Assembly: GCA_030141605.1 (NCBI GenBank)
Contig: JAQGDQ010001300.1
Span: 1 to 32,500 of the forward strand
Direction of reading: 5' to 3'
Source of the DNA: Tubiluchus corallicola
Lineage: Eukaryota; Priapulida; Priapulimorpha; Priapulimorphida; Tubiluchidae
DNA length: 32,500 bases
Of this stretch, positions 22,916-31,160 are shown in pieces; within the stretch, counting starts at the first letter, position 1; each line of letters begins with the position of its first letter. The notes below the pieces were generated by a model. The model did not search any database. It was not told the origin of the DNA and saw only the letters and a list, made by a program, of their open reading frames with translations. The position numbers were made by a program, and so were the translations under genes.

Positions 22916-23094
22916 GTGTGGAAGTGAACGCGACTTTACAAGATTCAGAGAGCAACGTTCGTCGATATCGTACAGCGTTCACACGGGAACAGATTGCTCG
23001 TCTGGAGAAGGAATTCTACCGGGAAAATTACGTATCTCGTCCCAGAAGATGCGAGTTGGCTGCTCAGTTAAATCTTCCCGAAAGTACGATAAAG
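22916..23094 (+). CDS. Evx: Evx homeobox gene, exon 2 (first 46 homeodomain residues)
   Basis: It encodes residues 40-99. After a short acidic/polar linker the homeodomain starts at residue 54 with [20 protein letters not shown]. Helix 1 hallmarks Leu16 and Phe20 (residues 69 and 73) are present, helix 2 is [11 protein letters not shown], and the exon stops inside helix 3 after [13 protein letters not shown] and [16 protein letters not shown] are diagnostic of the Eve/Evx class; QLNLPEST is the wording of fly Eve, where vertebrate Evx has ALNLPETT. The acceptor is TAG/GT and the donor AAAG/GTGCGT. The intron falls between homeodomain positions 46 and 47. A transposon-like inverted repeat begins only 25 bases after the donor. 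Confidence 0.97.
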
Positions 23095-23249
23095 GTGCGT
23101 CACTTTTACACACATAACAGGTCAGTCAGGAAGTGATCCCCGCCCCCCCCCCCGCCCCACTCCCCACAGAAGAACAAAAGATAAAAACTGACAAAACTCG
23201 AGAAGGACCCTTTAATTACACTGAGTAAAGAATATTTAGTACTTCGGTT

Positions 23250-23466
23250 ATTTGCAGGTCTGAGAGCTTGAAGTTACCGCCCACTCACTGCCGATTTAAT
23301 TGTTTTAAAACCTTTTTCTCAAACAGAATAATTAGAATCCGGAATCCACTCCCTGAGTCTGTCGGTGGTACCCCCTTGGCTCTGTGCTCAGAGTAGGAAA
23401 CTTTTTAAAAACCGTTTAAAAGATGTAAATCTTAATCATCATTCATCTTTTAACAGACATTTGTAA
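23250..23466 (+). pseudogene. LINE ORF2 C-terminal remnant
   Basis: The + strand reads RSESLKLPPTHCRFNCFK, FFSNRIIRIRNPLPESVGG, and after one frameshift (near 23390) RKLFKNRLKDVNL and then NRHL with TAA at 23464-23466. This is the usual end of the reverse-transcriptase protein in Jockey/CR1/L2-type LINEs (hydrophilic CRTN, FFSxRVxxIWNxLP, FKxRL). It belongs to the same family as the remnant at 27301-27985 (FFSNQVVQIWN, LFKSRLYKVNL, NRHM). About 160 bp of 3' UTR and a pentanucleotide tail follow. Confidence 0.82.
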
Positions 23467-23625
23467 GTAGTCTTGGCTCTTTTAGCTTCTAAGCACAACC
23501 TTTTAACTAGCCATTTTAGCTGTAAAATTTATATCTGTGCTGTATATACGTTTTGTCCTGGTTTATATCTTGTACGTTTTTAGGAATATTTTTAACATTT
23601 TCGAAAAGAAAGATTACGTATTGAG

Positions 23626-24125
23626 CTAAACTAAACTAAACTAAACTAAACTAAACTAAACTAAACTAAACTAAACTAAACTAAACTAAACTAAACTAAA
23701 CTAAACTAAACTAAACTAAACTAAACTAAACTAAACTAAACTAAACTAAACTAAACTAAACTAAACTAAACTAAACTAAACTAAACTAAACTAAACTAAA
23801 CTAAACTAAACTAAACTAAACTAAACTAAACTAAACTAAACTAAACTAAACTAAACTAAACTAAACTAAACTAAACTAAACTAAACTAAACTAAACTAAA
23901 CTAAACTAAACTAAACGAAACGAAACGAAACGAAACGAAACGAAACGAAACGAAACGAAACGAAACGAAACGAAACGAAACGAAACGAAACGAAACGAAA
24001 CGAAACGAAACGAAACGAAACGAAACGAAACGAAACGAAACGAAACGAAACGAAACGAAACGAAACGAAACGAAACGAAACGAAACGAAACGAAACGAAA
24101 CGAAACGAAACGAAACGAAACTAAA
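23626..24125. repeat. LINE tail: 58 CTAAA units, then 41 CGAAA units
   Basis: 23626-23915 is pure CTAAA (58 units), 23916-24120 is pure CGAAA (41 units), and one CTAAA closes the array. Jockey-, CR1- and L2-type LINEs often end in short tandem repeats, so CTAAA is probably the original tail. A T-to-G change in one unit then spread as a block. The CGAAA part carries 41 CpGs in 205 bp. Confidence 0.98.
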
Positions 24126-24331
24126 TTATAATTGGATAAGGGTACGATTCATCTTAGTTTCTCAATGGGAATGACGTCACGATTCGTTTCCTCAAGAAAT
24201 TTGAATTTTTATTTCTCATAACAAAACACACATTAAATAGAAAATATTATAACGATTAAAAATATTAAAAATGTGTTTACATTTTCTTGTGATACTTTTA
24301 AGAATAAGGGGCCATCATTTCCTGACACGCC

Positions 24332-24673
24332 TTATACATTAAAGTAAGATTTAATTATTCGTGTTTCTTCTTAAACTATTTTTCAACTAAAATAAGTTTT
24401 TTGTACCGCTTTTAAAAATCAGTAATTCATTTTACATTACACACTGTTTGAAATTTGGTATATTCGTTCAAAATATTAAAAATAATTTATTAAATTGTTA
24501 TGTAATTACATATAATTTATTAAATTATATATATATATTATAATTTTTATATAATATAATATAATATATAATGAATTACTGATATATAATATATATATTA
24601 TTATATTATAACAATATATTATATTATATAAAAATTATATAATATATATATAATTTAATAAATTATATGTAAT

Positions 24674-24704
<31 letters not shown>

Positions 24705-24721
24705 AATTGTTATATAATTAC

Positions 24722-24757
<36 letters not shown>

Positions 24758-24785
24758 TTATGTAATATATTAGTATATTAGTATA
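24332..24785. repeat. AT-rich foldback sequence and (TA)n
   Basis: 24500-24563 and 24615-24679 are inverted copies (ATGTAATTACATATAATTTA and ATTATATAAAAATTATATAA are shared) around an AT loop with TGAATTACTGAT. (TA)n runs follow to about 24760. It may be a small AT-rich MITE or a cruciform-forming sequence. Confidence 0.75.
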
Positions 24786-24810
24786 CTTTGTCCAGTAGCT
24801 CTGGACAAAG
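24786..24810. repeat. Perfect 10-bp hairpin
   Basis: CTTTGTCCAG - TAGCT - CTGGACAAAG. A related, imperfect inverted sequence (CTAGCCTGTCCAAAGTA) lies at about 25002-25018, so the 24784-25018 segment may be a small inverted-repeat element. Confidence 0.6.
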
Positions 24811-25018
24811 CAGATCTGATATGCCCATATATATTATTATTATCTAGGATATATTCAGATTAAAATTTCAACGCAACGTATACAAAATTCCTACTCACTA
24901 AGAAATTATAAATGCTTTTATCCATTTTACAAACGTTTTATTACCCGAATTATTACTACAAAAAGGTTTCCGCTATTATTTTCCGTCAAAGCATCTAGAG
25001 CCTAGCCTGTCCAAAGTA

Positions 25019-25465
25019 AAGATCACAATTTTCCCTAGGAGACAGGGTGTAATAATTTACCTGTCCTGTGCGATATGGTATTTCCTGGGGTCGTGATGAC
25101 ATTAACTATCTCTCTTTGTCCCCCCACCTGTGTGAGCAGGTAAGATTCATTACAACCTGGTAAGGGAACACGCGTCCCGACTTGTCCTTGCCCACCCGTA
25201 AAGCAATTCCCGTAAATCAAACCCAAAATTTACCATTTTGCGTCACGTGAAGTCAAAATGGCAACGGCTTAAATTTACCGATAATGCCTACCGTTGCAAT
25301 TTGATAGGTGAGGCGGCTTTGTGCGTCAAACTCTGCAATAATTGGCTGCCGCGCTTCTGGCGTGGCATAAATTTACGTGCAAATTAACACGTGGCGTTTA
25401 CCTATTGACTATTTCAGTGAGAGTGGAAGCCGACTGTATTATGGCGGATCCAAAATTAATGATAT
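25019..25465. promoter_or_regulatory. Candidate cis-regulatory island
   Basis: Complex sequence between repeats. From 25225 on it has GTCACGTGA and CACGTGG E-boxes, AATTTACCGATAATGCCTAC, GCAATAATTGGC, GGCATAAATTTACG, and AAATTAAC. A 63-codon minus-strand open frame at 25035-25226 resembles no family. Regulatory function is a guess from composition. Confidence 0.22.
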
Positions 25466-25469
25466 ATAC

Positions 25470-26278
25470 CATCTTTCTTTTAGTATGAGATATGTACATT
25501 GTGTAGCCTGTCTTTTGCTATGAGATATGTACGTTGTGTAGCTTATCTTTTAGCAAGGGGTATGTACGTTTTGTGTCCCATCTTTTATTATGAGATGTGT
25601 ACGTTGTGTAGCCTATTTTTTGGTATGAGATATGTACGTTGTGTAGCCTAACTTTTGGTATGAGATGTGTACGTTGTATAGCCTATCTTTTGTATGAGAT
25701 GTGTACATTGTGTAGCCTGTCTTTTGCTATGAGATATGTACGTTGTGTAGCTTATCTTTTAGCAAGGGGTATGTACGTTTTGTGTCCCATCTTTTATTAT
25801 GAGATGTGTACGTTGTATAGCTTATCTTTTGTATGAGATATGTACGTTGTGTAGCCTAACTTTTGGTATGAGATGTGTACGTTGTATAGCCTATCTTTTG
25901 TATGAGATGTGTACATTGTGTAGCCTGTCTTTTGCTATGAGATATGTACGTTGTGGCTTATCTTTTAGCAAGAGATATGTACGTTGTCTAGCCTAACTTT
26001 TATTACGAGATGTGTACGTTGTATAGCCTATTTTTTGGTATGAGATGTGTACGTTGTATAGCCTATCTTTTGGTATGAGATGTGTACGTTGTATAGCCTA
26101 TCTTTTGTATGAGATGTGTACGTTGTGTAGCCTATCTTTTGGTATGAGATGTGTACGTTGTATAGCCTATCTTTTGGTATAAGATGTGTACGTTGTATAG
26201 CCTATCTTTTGGTAAGAGATATGTACGTTGAACAGCCTATCTTTTGGTAAGAGATATGTTCTTTGTGTAGACTATCTT
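25470..26278. repeat. ~35-bp minisatellite with 209-bp higher-order period
   Basis: The unit is approximately TATGAGATGTGTACGTTGTA followed by TAGCCTATCTTTTGG, repeated about 22 times. The variant series starting GTGTAGCCTGTCTTTTGCTA recurs at 25501, 25710 and about 25918, so blocks of six units (about 209 bp) were amplified together. Frames with Cys-Val-Arg-Cys periodicity are artefacts. Confidence 0.95.
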
Positions 26279-26347
26279 ATAATTATCATTTTTGGCATCA
26301 CTGTTTCGACTTTCTTGTTTTACATGGAAATTTACATTTAATGCAAC

Positions 26348-26769
26348 CCCTTAATCAGGGCTGGATTACCCTATAGGCTAGTATGGGCTGCAGCCTAGGG
26401 CCCTTCAAACTTGGGGGGAGGGCATGCTTGCATTGGTGAAAAATTCATATAAGTTAAAATAAAATTCAAATTTTAAAAAGGAAACCAGGAATTCTGAAAA
26501 TCCAAATTTCAATGTGGCTCCTCATTTGAGATAAAGGATCCCTGTTTGAGACAAACCAACCTTTGTTTGATGCCCTTTGTCTGAGATAAGGGCCCCTCTT
26601 TGAAGGCCTTTATTTGAAATATGATTCCCCTAGCTATGCAAATGTTGCTGAAATATATCATAAGTAAAAAATGTTCGAGACTAATAAACTAGCAGATCGC
26701 TCCGTCTGAGGGGCCCCATAATTTCATTGGCTTAGTGGGCCCCAAAGGTCTTCCGGCCCTGCACTTAAT
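26348..26769. mobile_element. hAT-like non-autonomous transposon with 8-bp target duplication
   Basis: The element spans 26356-26761 (406 bp). Its ends are inverted: CAGGGCTGGATTACC at the left and, reading inward from the right, CAGGGCCGGAAGACC. The flanking octamers CCCTTAAT (26348-26355) and CACTTAAT (26762-26769) match at 7 of 8 bases. CAGGG-type ends and 8-bp duplications are hallmarks of the hAT superfamily. The inside carries GGGCCCC-rich ends and several degenerate TTTGAGATAA/TTTGAGACAA-like repeats, and no transposase frame. Confidence 0.83.
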
Positions 26770-27194
26770 ATAGTTAAGGCTATAGGGGGCACATACTTAG
26801 ACGGTTGTAGTATTTTTGGATCCGCCCCGTGTTTTTTTAGAGTATAGTTTTCTTCATAAGCTGTTGACAGATTGTTGTGAAAGTTTCACCATCTTGTTAA
26901 ACATTTAATCGCTCGATTCTCGACGTCAATAAAACGCTAAAAGCTTTAGAAAACTAATAATTAGGTAAACTTGTTGAAGCACAACGACAAATTTGTGCAC
27001 CTGGTAATTAAAATTTTACATGAACTTACTTCCCGCTAGGGTTATAGTTAGAACTAGCTGACTTCATTTATTTGTCTATTTATTTTATCCACACCCAATA
27101 ATGAAATACAGTCTATAATAAAAACTATATAATATAAACACGTTGGCAAAAAACATACAAATAAAATATTTACAAGAGTGTGGTAAAGGCGTAA

Positions 27195-27197
<3 letters not shown>
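26770..27197. other. Intron 2, no feature recognised
   Basis: Nothing beyond ordinary AT-rich sequence. Confidence 0.5.

Positions 27198-27282
<85 letters not shown>
27198..27282. repeat. (CT)n microsatellite
   Basis: CT repeat with one CCCC interruption. It lies 18 bp beyond the stop codon of the minus-strand LINE remnant, so (GA)n may be that element's 3' tail or a later expansion of it. Confidence 0.97.
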
Positions 27283-27284
<2 letters not shown>

Positions 27285-27300
27285 AAGACACAAAGAATGC

Positions 27301-27985
27301 TTACATGTGTCTATTGTGTACAAGGAATTTATGCAAGTTAACTTTATATAGGCGGCTTTTAAATAACTTAATATTTTGTGCAGTTACCAGGGGTGCACCA
27401 TCAACACATGCAGGCAATCAATTCCAAATCTGTACAACTTGATTTGAGAAAAATTGACCAAATGATACTTTAGCTGTTCGACACACGAAAAACTTCAGAG
27501 AATGATTTTGTCTTGTTCTATTGCAAGATACACGGGTAAAAAATTTGTCAAAATCACATCAACTTTTCTATGAATAATTTTGTAGCATAAAGCTAAATCT
27601 TTTTGAGGGCGTATCTCTTCTAAAGAATTTAGATTTAGAATCTCCAGACGCTTATGATATGGCATATACATTAAATTACATCAATAAAACAGGCGCGTCG
27701 AATAAAGTATCGCTGTACACTTTCTGTACGAGTAACATCACCCAATAAAGCTGGATTCCAGACTGGCGAGCAATACTCTACAATAGGTCTTATATAAACT
27801 ATGAAAGATCTTAACAACATGTCTTTATCATCAGTAGAAAACATTTTAAACAACATATTTGTAATTCCATTGGCTTTAGTAGCCACCAATGCATTGGCTT
27901 GTCCAATTTCACATATGTATGTAATATGTTTATTTCTGGAGGAAAAAATTGGTATAATTAAACAGCGTGACTCTGGAAAACGGAA
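27301..27985 (-). pseudogene. LINE ORF2 C-terminal remnant
   Basis: The minus strand reads MLLRSFIVYIRPIVEYCSPVW, the common (L..Y..LVRP.LEYCS.VW) part after the reverse-transcriptase core. Then, in a shifted frame, come YHKRLEILNLNSLEEIR and LALCYKIIHRKVDV, and after another shift NHSLKFFVCRTAKVSF, FFSNQVVQIWN, stop, LPACVDGAP, LFKSRLYKVNL, NRHM and TAA at 27303-27301. The order is that of Jockey/CR1/L2-type LINEs. Two frameshifts and a stop make it dead. It is the same family as 23250-23466, in opposite orientation. Confidence 0.87.
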
Positions 27986-28000
27986 AAAAGTGACGCAAGA

Positions 28001-28001
<1 letters not shown>

Positions 28002-28048
<47 letters not shown>
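28002..28048. repeat. (TA)n microsatellite
   Basis: Uninterrupted TA run next to the upstream limit of the LINE remnant. Confidence 0.95.
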
Positions 28049-28051
<3 letters not shown>

Positions 28052-28065
28052 TGAATTATCAATTG

Positions 28066-28225
28066 TGAATTTATTCCACAGTAACACAAGCATACACACA
28101 AATTGTTATTACATTGAAAGAAAAAATTATAAACTAAATATTTATATCAGAGTTACTGTGAGGAAGAGGAAGGAGCATTGAGCTTTCGAGTCCTCTTCCA
28201 GATAAGTGGAACAATTCACAATTAA
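28066..28225. repeat. Inverted repeat flanking a CTC/GAG-rich foldable segment
   Basis: CAATTGTGAATTTATTCCAC (28068) and GTGGAACAATTCACAATTAA (28206) are near-perfect inverted copies. Between them are a second weaker inversion (CAGTAAC/GTTACTG) and a self-complementary GAGGAAGAGGAAGGAG...CTCCTCTTCC-like stretch. It sits in the 3' flank of the LINE remnant at 28316-28714 and may be part of that element's 3' UTR or another retroelement end. Confidence 0.55.
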
Positions 28226-28315
28226 CATTATATAGTATATTTATCAATTATAACGTACATTAGAACAAAATAAGTTTTGTTAGTAACTTAAGATCAGGAT
28301 GAGTAAAATTGTGAG

Positions 28316-28714
28316 TTAATTATACCGTTGTAGTAGGTAATTCTTTGATGCTTTTTTAAATTGATAAAGATTAAGAGTTTTCATTTCACGCGGAATTGAT
28401 GACCATATTTTAATAGCATTATATTTTGATGACTGTTTCATTATATTTGTTTTTGGAAGAGGGAGTACATAGTTTCCGACTGAATATCTTGTGTAATGAT
28501 CATGTTGATTTGAAACTGGACTAAAGTATGACTGAAAAGCTGGTGGAAGTAGTGAATTATGATACTGATACATGAAATGAAGACAATACATGCCATATAT
28601 TTCTTTCACTTTAACAGTTTTAACAGACAAGTAAATTATATTTGTGGGATGGTCATACCTTGCATGATATATTAGTTTGAGAATTTTGTTCTGGGTAATT
28701 TGTAATGCTTCCAG
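28316..28714 (-). pseudogene. LINE reverse-transcriptase C-terminal remnant (second family)
   Basis: The minus strand is one open frame: EALQITQNKILKLIYHARYD, LSVKTVKVKEIYGMYCLHFM, HDHYTRYSVGNYVLPLPKTN, then KYNAIKIWSSIPREMKTL and FKKASKNYLL before TAA. This is the end of a non-LTR retrotransposon reverse-transcriptase protein (LQ..ILK.I, HNTR..., G..WN.LP, FK..LK.YL). Its wording differs from the LINE at 27301-27985. The frame is intact over about 130 codons, so this is a younger copy than its neighbours. It is cut off upstream by (TA)n at about 28715. Confidence 0.82.
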
Positions 28715-28750
28715 ATTTTATATATATATATCACGTCTGCTTTGACCAGC

Positions 28751-28780
<30 letters not shown>
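28715..28780. repeat. Two short (TA)n runs
   Basis: TATATATATA at 28719-28730 and a longer run at 28751-28778, separated by TCACGTCTGCTTTGACCAGC. Confidence 0.9.
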
Positions 28781-28782
<2 letters not shown>

Positions 28783-28872
28783 TAAGAATTTAATAAATTG
28801 TTATTAATATTTTTAACGAATAATATTTGTTTATATTCATTTCTATTTTTATATTTTTATTATGAAGAATTT

Positions 28873-29159
<287 letters not shown>

Positions 29160-29520
29160 AACAGGTACCTCATTTTATGCACACAAAACGCCGGAAATTC
29201 CGCAAAATCATGCCAATTCAGCTGTAACTCCTCCGTACATCCGCCCACATTTCCGGTGAACTTGGACGTGGCTTCATTGCTGTATCTGCAGTTATTTCAT
29301 CATTGCCTGGGGCGCATGGCTTCCCAGATGAACGTGCAATAATGATGAGGCAATCATAACAGAGATATCTGCCCATCAGTTTTCATCTGGGAACCGGGAA
29401 GCAGTAACACCTTCAGGGCGTCATTCGCTACTCATCCGCTCACTTACGTCATAAACTGCAGAAGCCGCGCGACGTGGCTTCAGATTGGCATCGCTGGTCA
29501 CGTGACATCAGAGAAATGAA
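29160..29520. promoter_or_regulatory. Candidate cis-regulatory island with nested short repeats
   Basis: The most GC-rich non-coding part of intron 2, about 0.7 kb before exon 3. It has a perfect 12-bp inverted repeat TTCCCAGATGAA (29321-29332) / TTCATCTGGGAA (29382-29393) and a perfect 12-bp direct repeat GACGTGGCTTCA (29265-29276 and 29471-29482). It also has TTGCCTGG/AGGCAATCAT near-inversions and a CACGTG E-box (about 29500). It is unlike the simple repeats around it. An enhancer or an unknown mobile element are both possible. Confidence 0.32.
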
Positions 29521-29635
29521 GGAGTTGAAAAAGGAATAAATTTGGATACGCAGCTTTGCAGTAAAACTGAGGTTTTAAATGTAAGCTGGTCTAATTCATG
29601 TGGTAATGCTAAAAAGATGTAATAATTAAAATATG

Positions 29636-29640
29636 CGGAA

Positions 29641-29679
<39 letters not shown>

Positions 29680-29935
29680 ATGAATGAATGAATAAATGAA
29701 TAAATGAATAATTGAATAAATGAATGAATGAATGAATTAATGAATAAATAAATAATTAAACAAATAAATAAAGGAATAACTGACTGACTGACTGACTGAC
29801 TGACTGACTGACTGACTGACTGACTGACTGACTGACTGACTGACTGACTGACTGACTGAATGAATGATTGAATAAATAAACAAGTGAATAAATTAATAAA
29901 TAAATACAAATAAATAGGTAACTCAGCGAGTAAAA
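29636..29935. repeat. Tetranucleotide array (AAAT)n, (TGAA)n, (CTGA)n
   Basis: AAAT units (29641-29680), TGAA/TAAA mix to about 29775, pure CTGA (29780-29859, 20 units), then AAAT/TGAA again. The serine-glutamine and valine-rich frames on the minus strand are artefacts. Confidence 0.97.
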
Positions 29936-30191
29936 AAGTTGAAAAACAATCAAGCAAACAAAATAAGCAAACATTTAAGCAATTAAACAGGTAAATAGGC
30001 ATGCAAGTAAATAGTTATGCAACTAAACAACTGGTAAATAATACAAAAATAGATAATTCTACAAATAGTTATAAGACTAATCATGAAAATATATTCATGT
30101 TTTGTCATAAACCCCAAGCCTCCTAGATGTGCAACTTCTAAGTTGGTACACCTATAGACGTTTCTCTTCTAAATTTATTTCTTTATTTCAG
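29936..30191. other. End of intron 2 with exon 3 acceptor
   Basis: AT-rich sequence, then a strong acceptor: TTTCTTTATTTCAG ending at 30191, with a long pyrimidine-rich tract. Confidence 0.7.
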
Positions 30192-30779
30192 GTTTGGTTT
30201 CAAAACAGGAGAATGAAGGACAAGCGACAAAGGATGGCACTGGCTTGGCCCTACGCGGATCCTCAGATTGCAGCGTACATGTTGAATGCGGCAGCAGCAG
30301 CAGGGACCTATCCTTACCCTGCAGCCCTGGCAGGAGCCATACCTGGACTCAGCTATTATTCACATCTAGCAAACCTACAGATGTCGCCATTTCCACCGTA
30401 CGCTAGCACTGGTCTCTCTGGCACGCTGCCATCGCGAAGCGATCTCGTCTCCAACATGGCTAGATCACCGCTTGCTCTCCGACCTGAAGTGACGCCATCA
30501 ACGCCCGCGGCGCACATACCAGCATCATCGCAGTGCACGTTGCACGCCGCTCCGGTAAACAGTCACATTTCCGTCGCCTCTTCCGACCTGTGCGGTTGTC
30601 ATCTCTATCCCGGGTTTCCTCGATTGCCACCTCCGATTACCACCGTCAGCAGTTCGTCGCTGTCGCTGCCGCGTCCCGTTACTCTTCCGGCAACGACGCG
30701 CGAACCTGGATCGTTGTTTCAGCCGTACGCGTCGAGTCCGACGCCGCGTGCGAAGCCGGAGCTACCCGAGCGATCGTAG
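30192..30779 (+). CDS. Evx: Evx homeobox gene, exon 3 (end of homeodomain and C-terminal region)
   Basis: It encodes residues 100-294 and TAG. It begins VWFQNRRMKDKRQR, the DNA-recognition helix with Trp48, Phe49, Gln50, Asn51 and Arg53 (residues 101-104 and 106), all intact. The next part, AWPYADPQIAAYMLNAAAAA, resembles the post-homeodomain region of Eve/Evx (Trp-Pro, an Asp-Pro, an Ala run, then Tyr-Pro-Tyr-Pro). The tail is Pro/Ser/Thr/Ala-rich with few charges. SSDLCGCHLYPGF (229-241) recalls the Cys-rich patch of vertebrate Evx. SLFQPY (273-278) resembles the LFKPY at the C terminus of fly Eve, known to recruit Groucho. The exon is clearly GC-richer than its surroundings. Confidence 0.96.
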   Translation, partial: VWFQNRRMKDKRQRMALAWPYADPQIAAYMLNAAAAAGTYPYPAALAGAIPGLSYYSHLANLQMSPFPPYASTGLSGTLPSRSDLVSNMARSPLALRPEVTPSTPAAHIPASSQCTLHAAPVNSHISVASSDLCGCHLYPGFPRLPPPITTVSSSSLSLPRPVTLPATTREPGSLFQPYASSPTPRAKPELPERS

Positions 30780-30804
30780 CTAAACCTCCAGTGAGACAGA
30801 ACAC

Positions 30805-30810
30805 AATAAA
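30805..30810 (+). terminator. Polyadenylation signal AATAAA (proximal)
   Basis: AATAAA 26 bases after the stop codon. If used, the 3' UTR would be only about 45-55 bases. Confidence 0.5.
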
Positions 30811-30861
30811 GACATTCGTTTTTAGACTGACTTTAGCGGAAATCAAATGTATAAAAATCAA

Positions 30862-30867
30862 AATAAA
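30862..30867 (+). terminator. Polyadenylation signal AATAAA (distal)
   Basis: A second AATAAA 83 bases after the stop, followed by T-rich sequence (ACTTTTTTGTGCTTTTGG) suited to a downstream element. It looks the better of the two; further sites downstream cannot be excluded. Confidence 0.5.
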
Positions 30868-31068
30868 AAAACTTTTTTGTGCTTTTGGAATGCAGAAAAT
30901 TCCACTGTCAAGCTGTGAAAGTAAGATCCATGCAGACACTTGCACACTTGTTATCGATTAATTAGAAAATATTGTTGTTGTTTTTGTCATTGTTTCTTGT
31001 TGTAAATATTGTAATTATTAATTATAAAATGACAAAACCAATTATAGTGAATACATCACGTGACTTTT

Positions 31069-31108
<40 letters not shown>
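31069..31108. repeat. (TA)n microsatellite
   Basis: Pure TA run, immediately followed by the tRNA-like sequence. Confidence 0.97.
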
Positions 31109-31111
<3 letters not shown>

Positions 31112-31160
31112 TAGCGTAGGCATTGTTCCAGGCGAGGGTTCGAATCCCACTTCTGACACC
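31108..31160 (+). mobile_element. tRNA-like fragment with B box, possible SINE remnant
   Basis: GGTTCGAATCC (31137-31147) is a perfect RNA polymerase III B box / T-arm sequence, and GAGGGTTCGAATCCCAC can form part of a T-stem. A TAGCGTAGG 5' of it resembles a shortened A box, but the spacing (about 20 bp) is too short for an intact tRNA gene and no acceptor stem was found. It is most likely a decayed tRNA-derived SINE head. Confidence 0.45.

Larger units (their letters stand above)
23120..24331. mobile_element. Inverted-repeat DNA transposon interrupted by a LINE
   Basis: GGTCAGTCAGGAAGTGAT (23120-23137) and ATCATTTCCTGACACGCC (24314-24331) are imperfect inverted repeats of the same type as 1409/2136. 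The inner left arm (GATAAAAACTGACAAAACTCGAGAA near 23180, in two pieces) matches the inner left arm of that element. No transposase is visible. A LINE 3' end (from about 23250) with a CTAAA/CGAAA tail fills the middle, so the DNA element is older than the LINE insertion. A poly-C run lies at 23138-23155. Confidence 0.6.

Noticed and set aside
23138-23155. Poly-C run as a structural or regulatory G-quadruplex
   Set aside because: A single interrupted C run lacks the four separated G-tracts needed; probably a simple repeat within the transposon arm.
25639-25996. Cysteine-rich repeat protein (Cys-Val-Arg-Cys)
   Set aside because: Produced by the 35-bp minisatellite; two units in different frames, no start context or splice support.
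29508-30002. 164-codon minus-strand frame with Ser-Gln repeats
   Set aside because: Produced by CTGA and AAAT tetranucleotide arrays.
30533-30961. 142-codon frame overlapping exon 3 on the same strand
   Set aside because: Shifted-frame shadow of the GC-rich Evx tail; the homeodomain frame is decisive.
31108-31160. Complete tRNA gene
   Set aside because: Only a B box is clear; A-box spacing is wrong and there is no acceptor stem.
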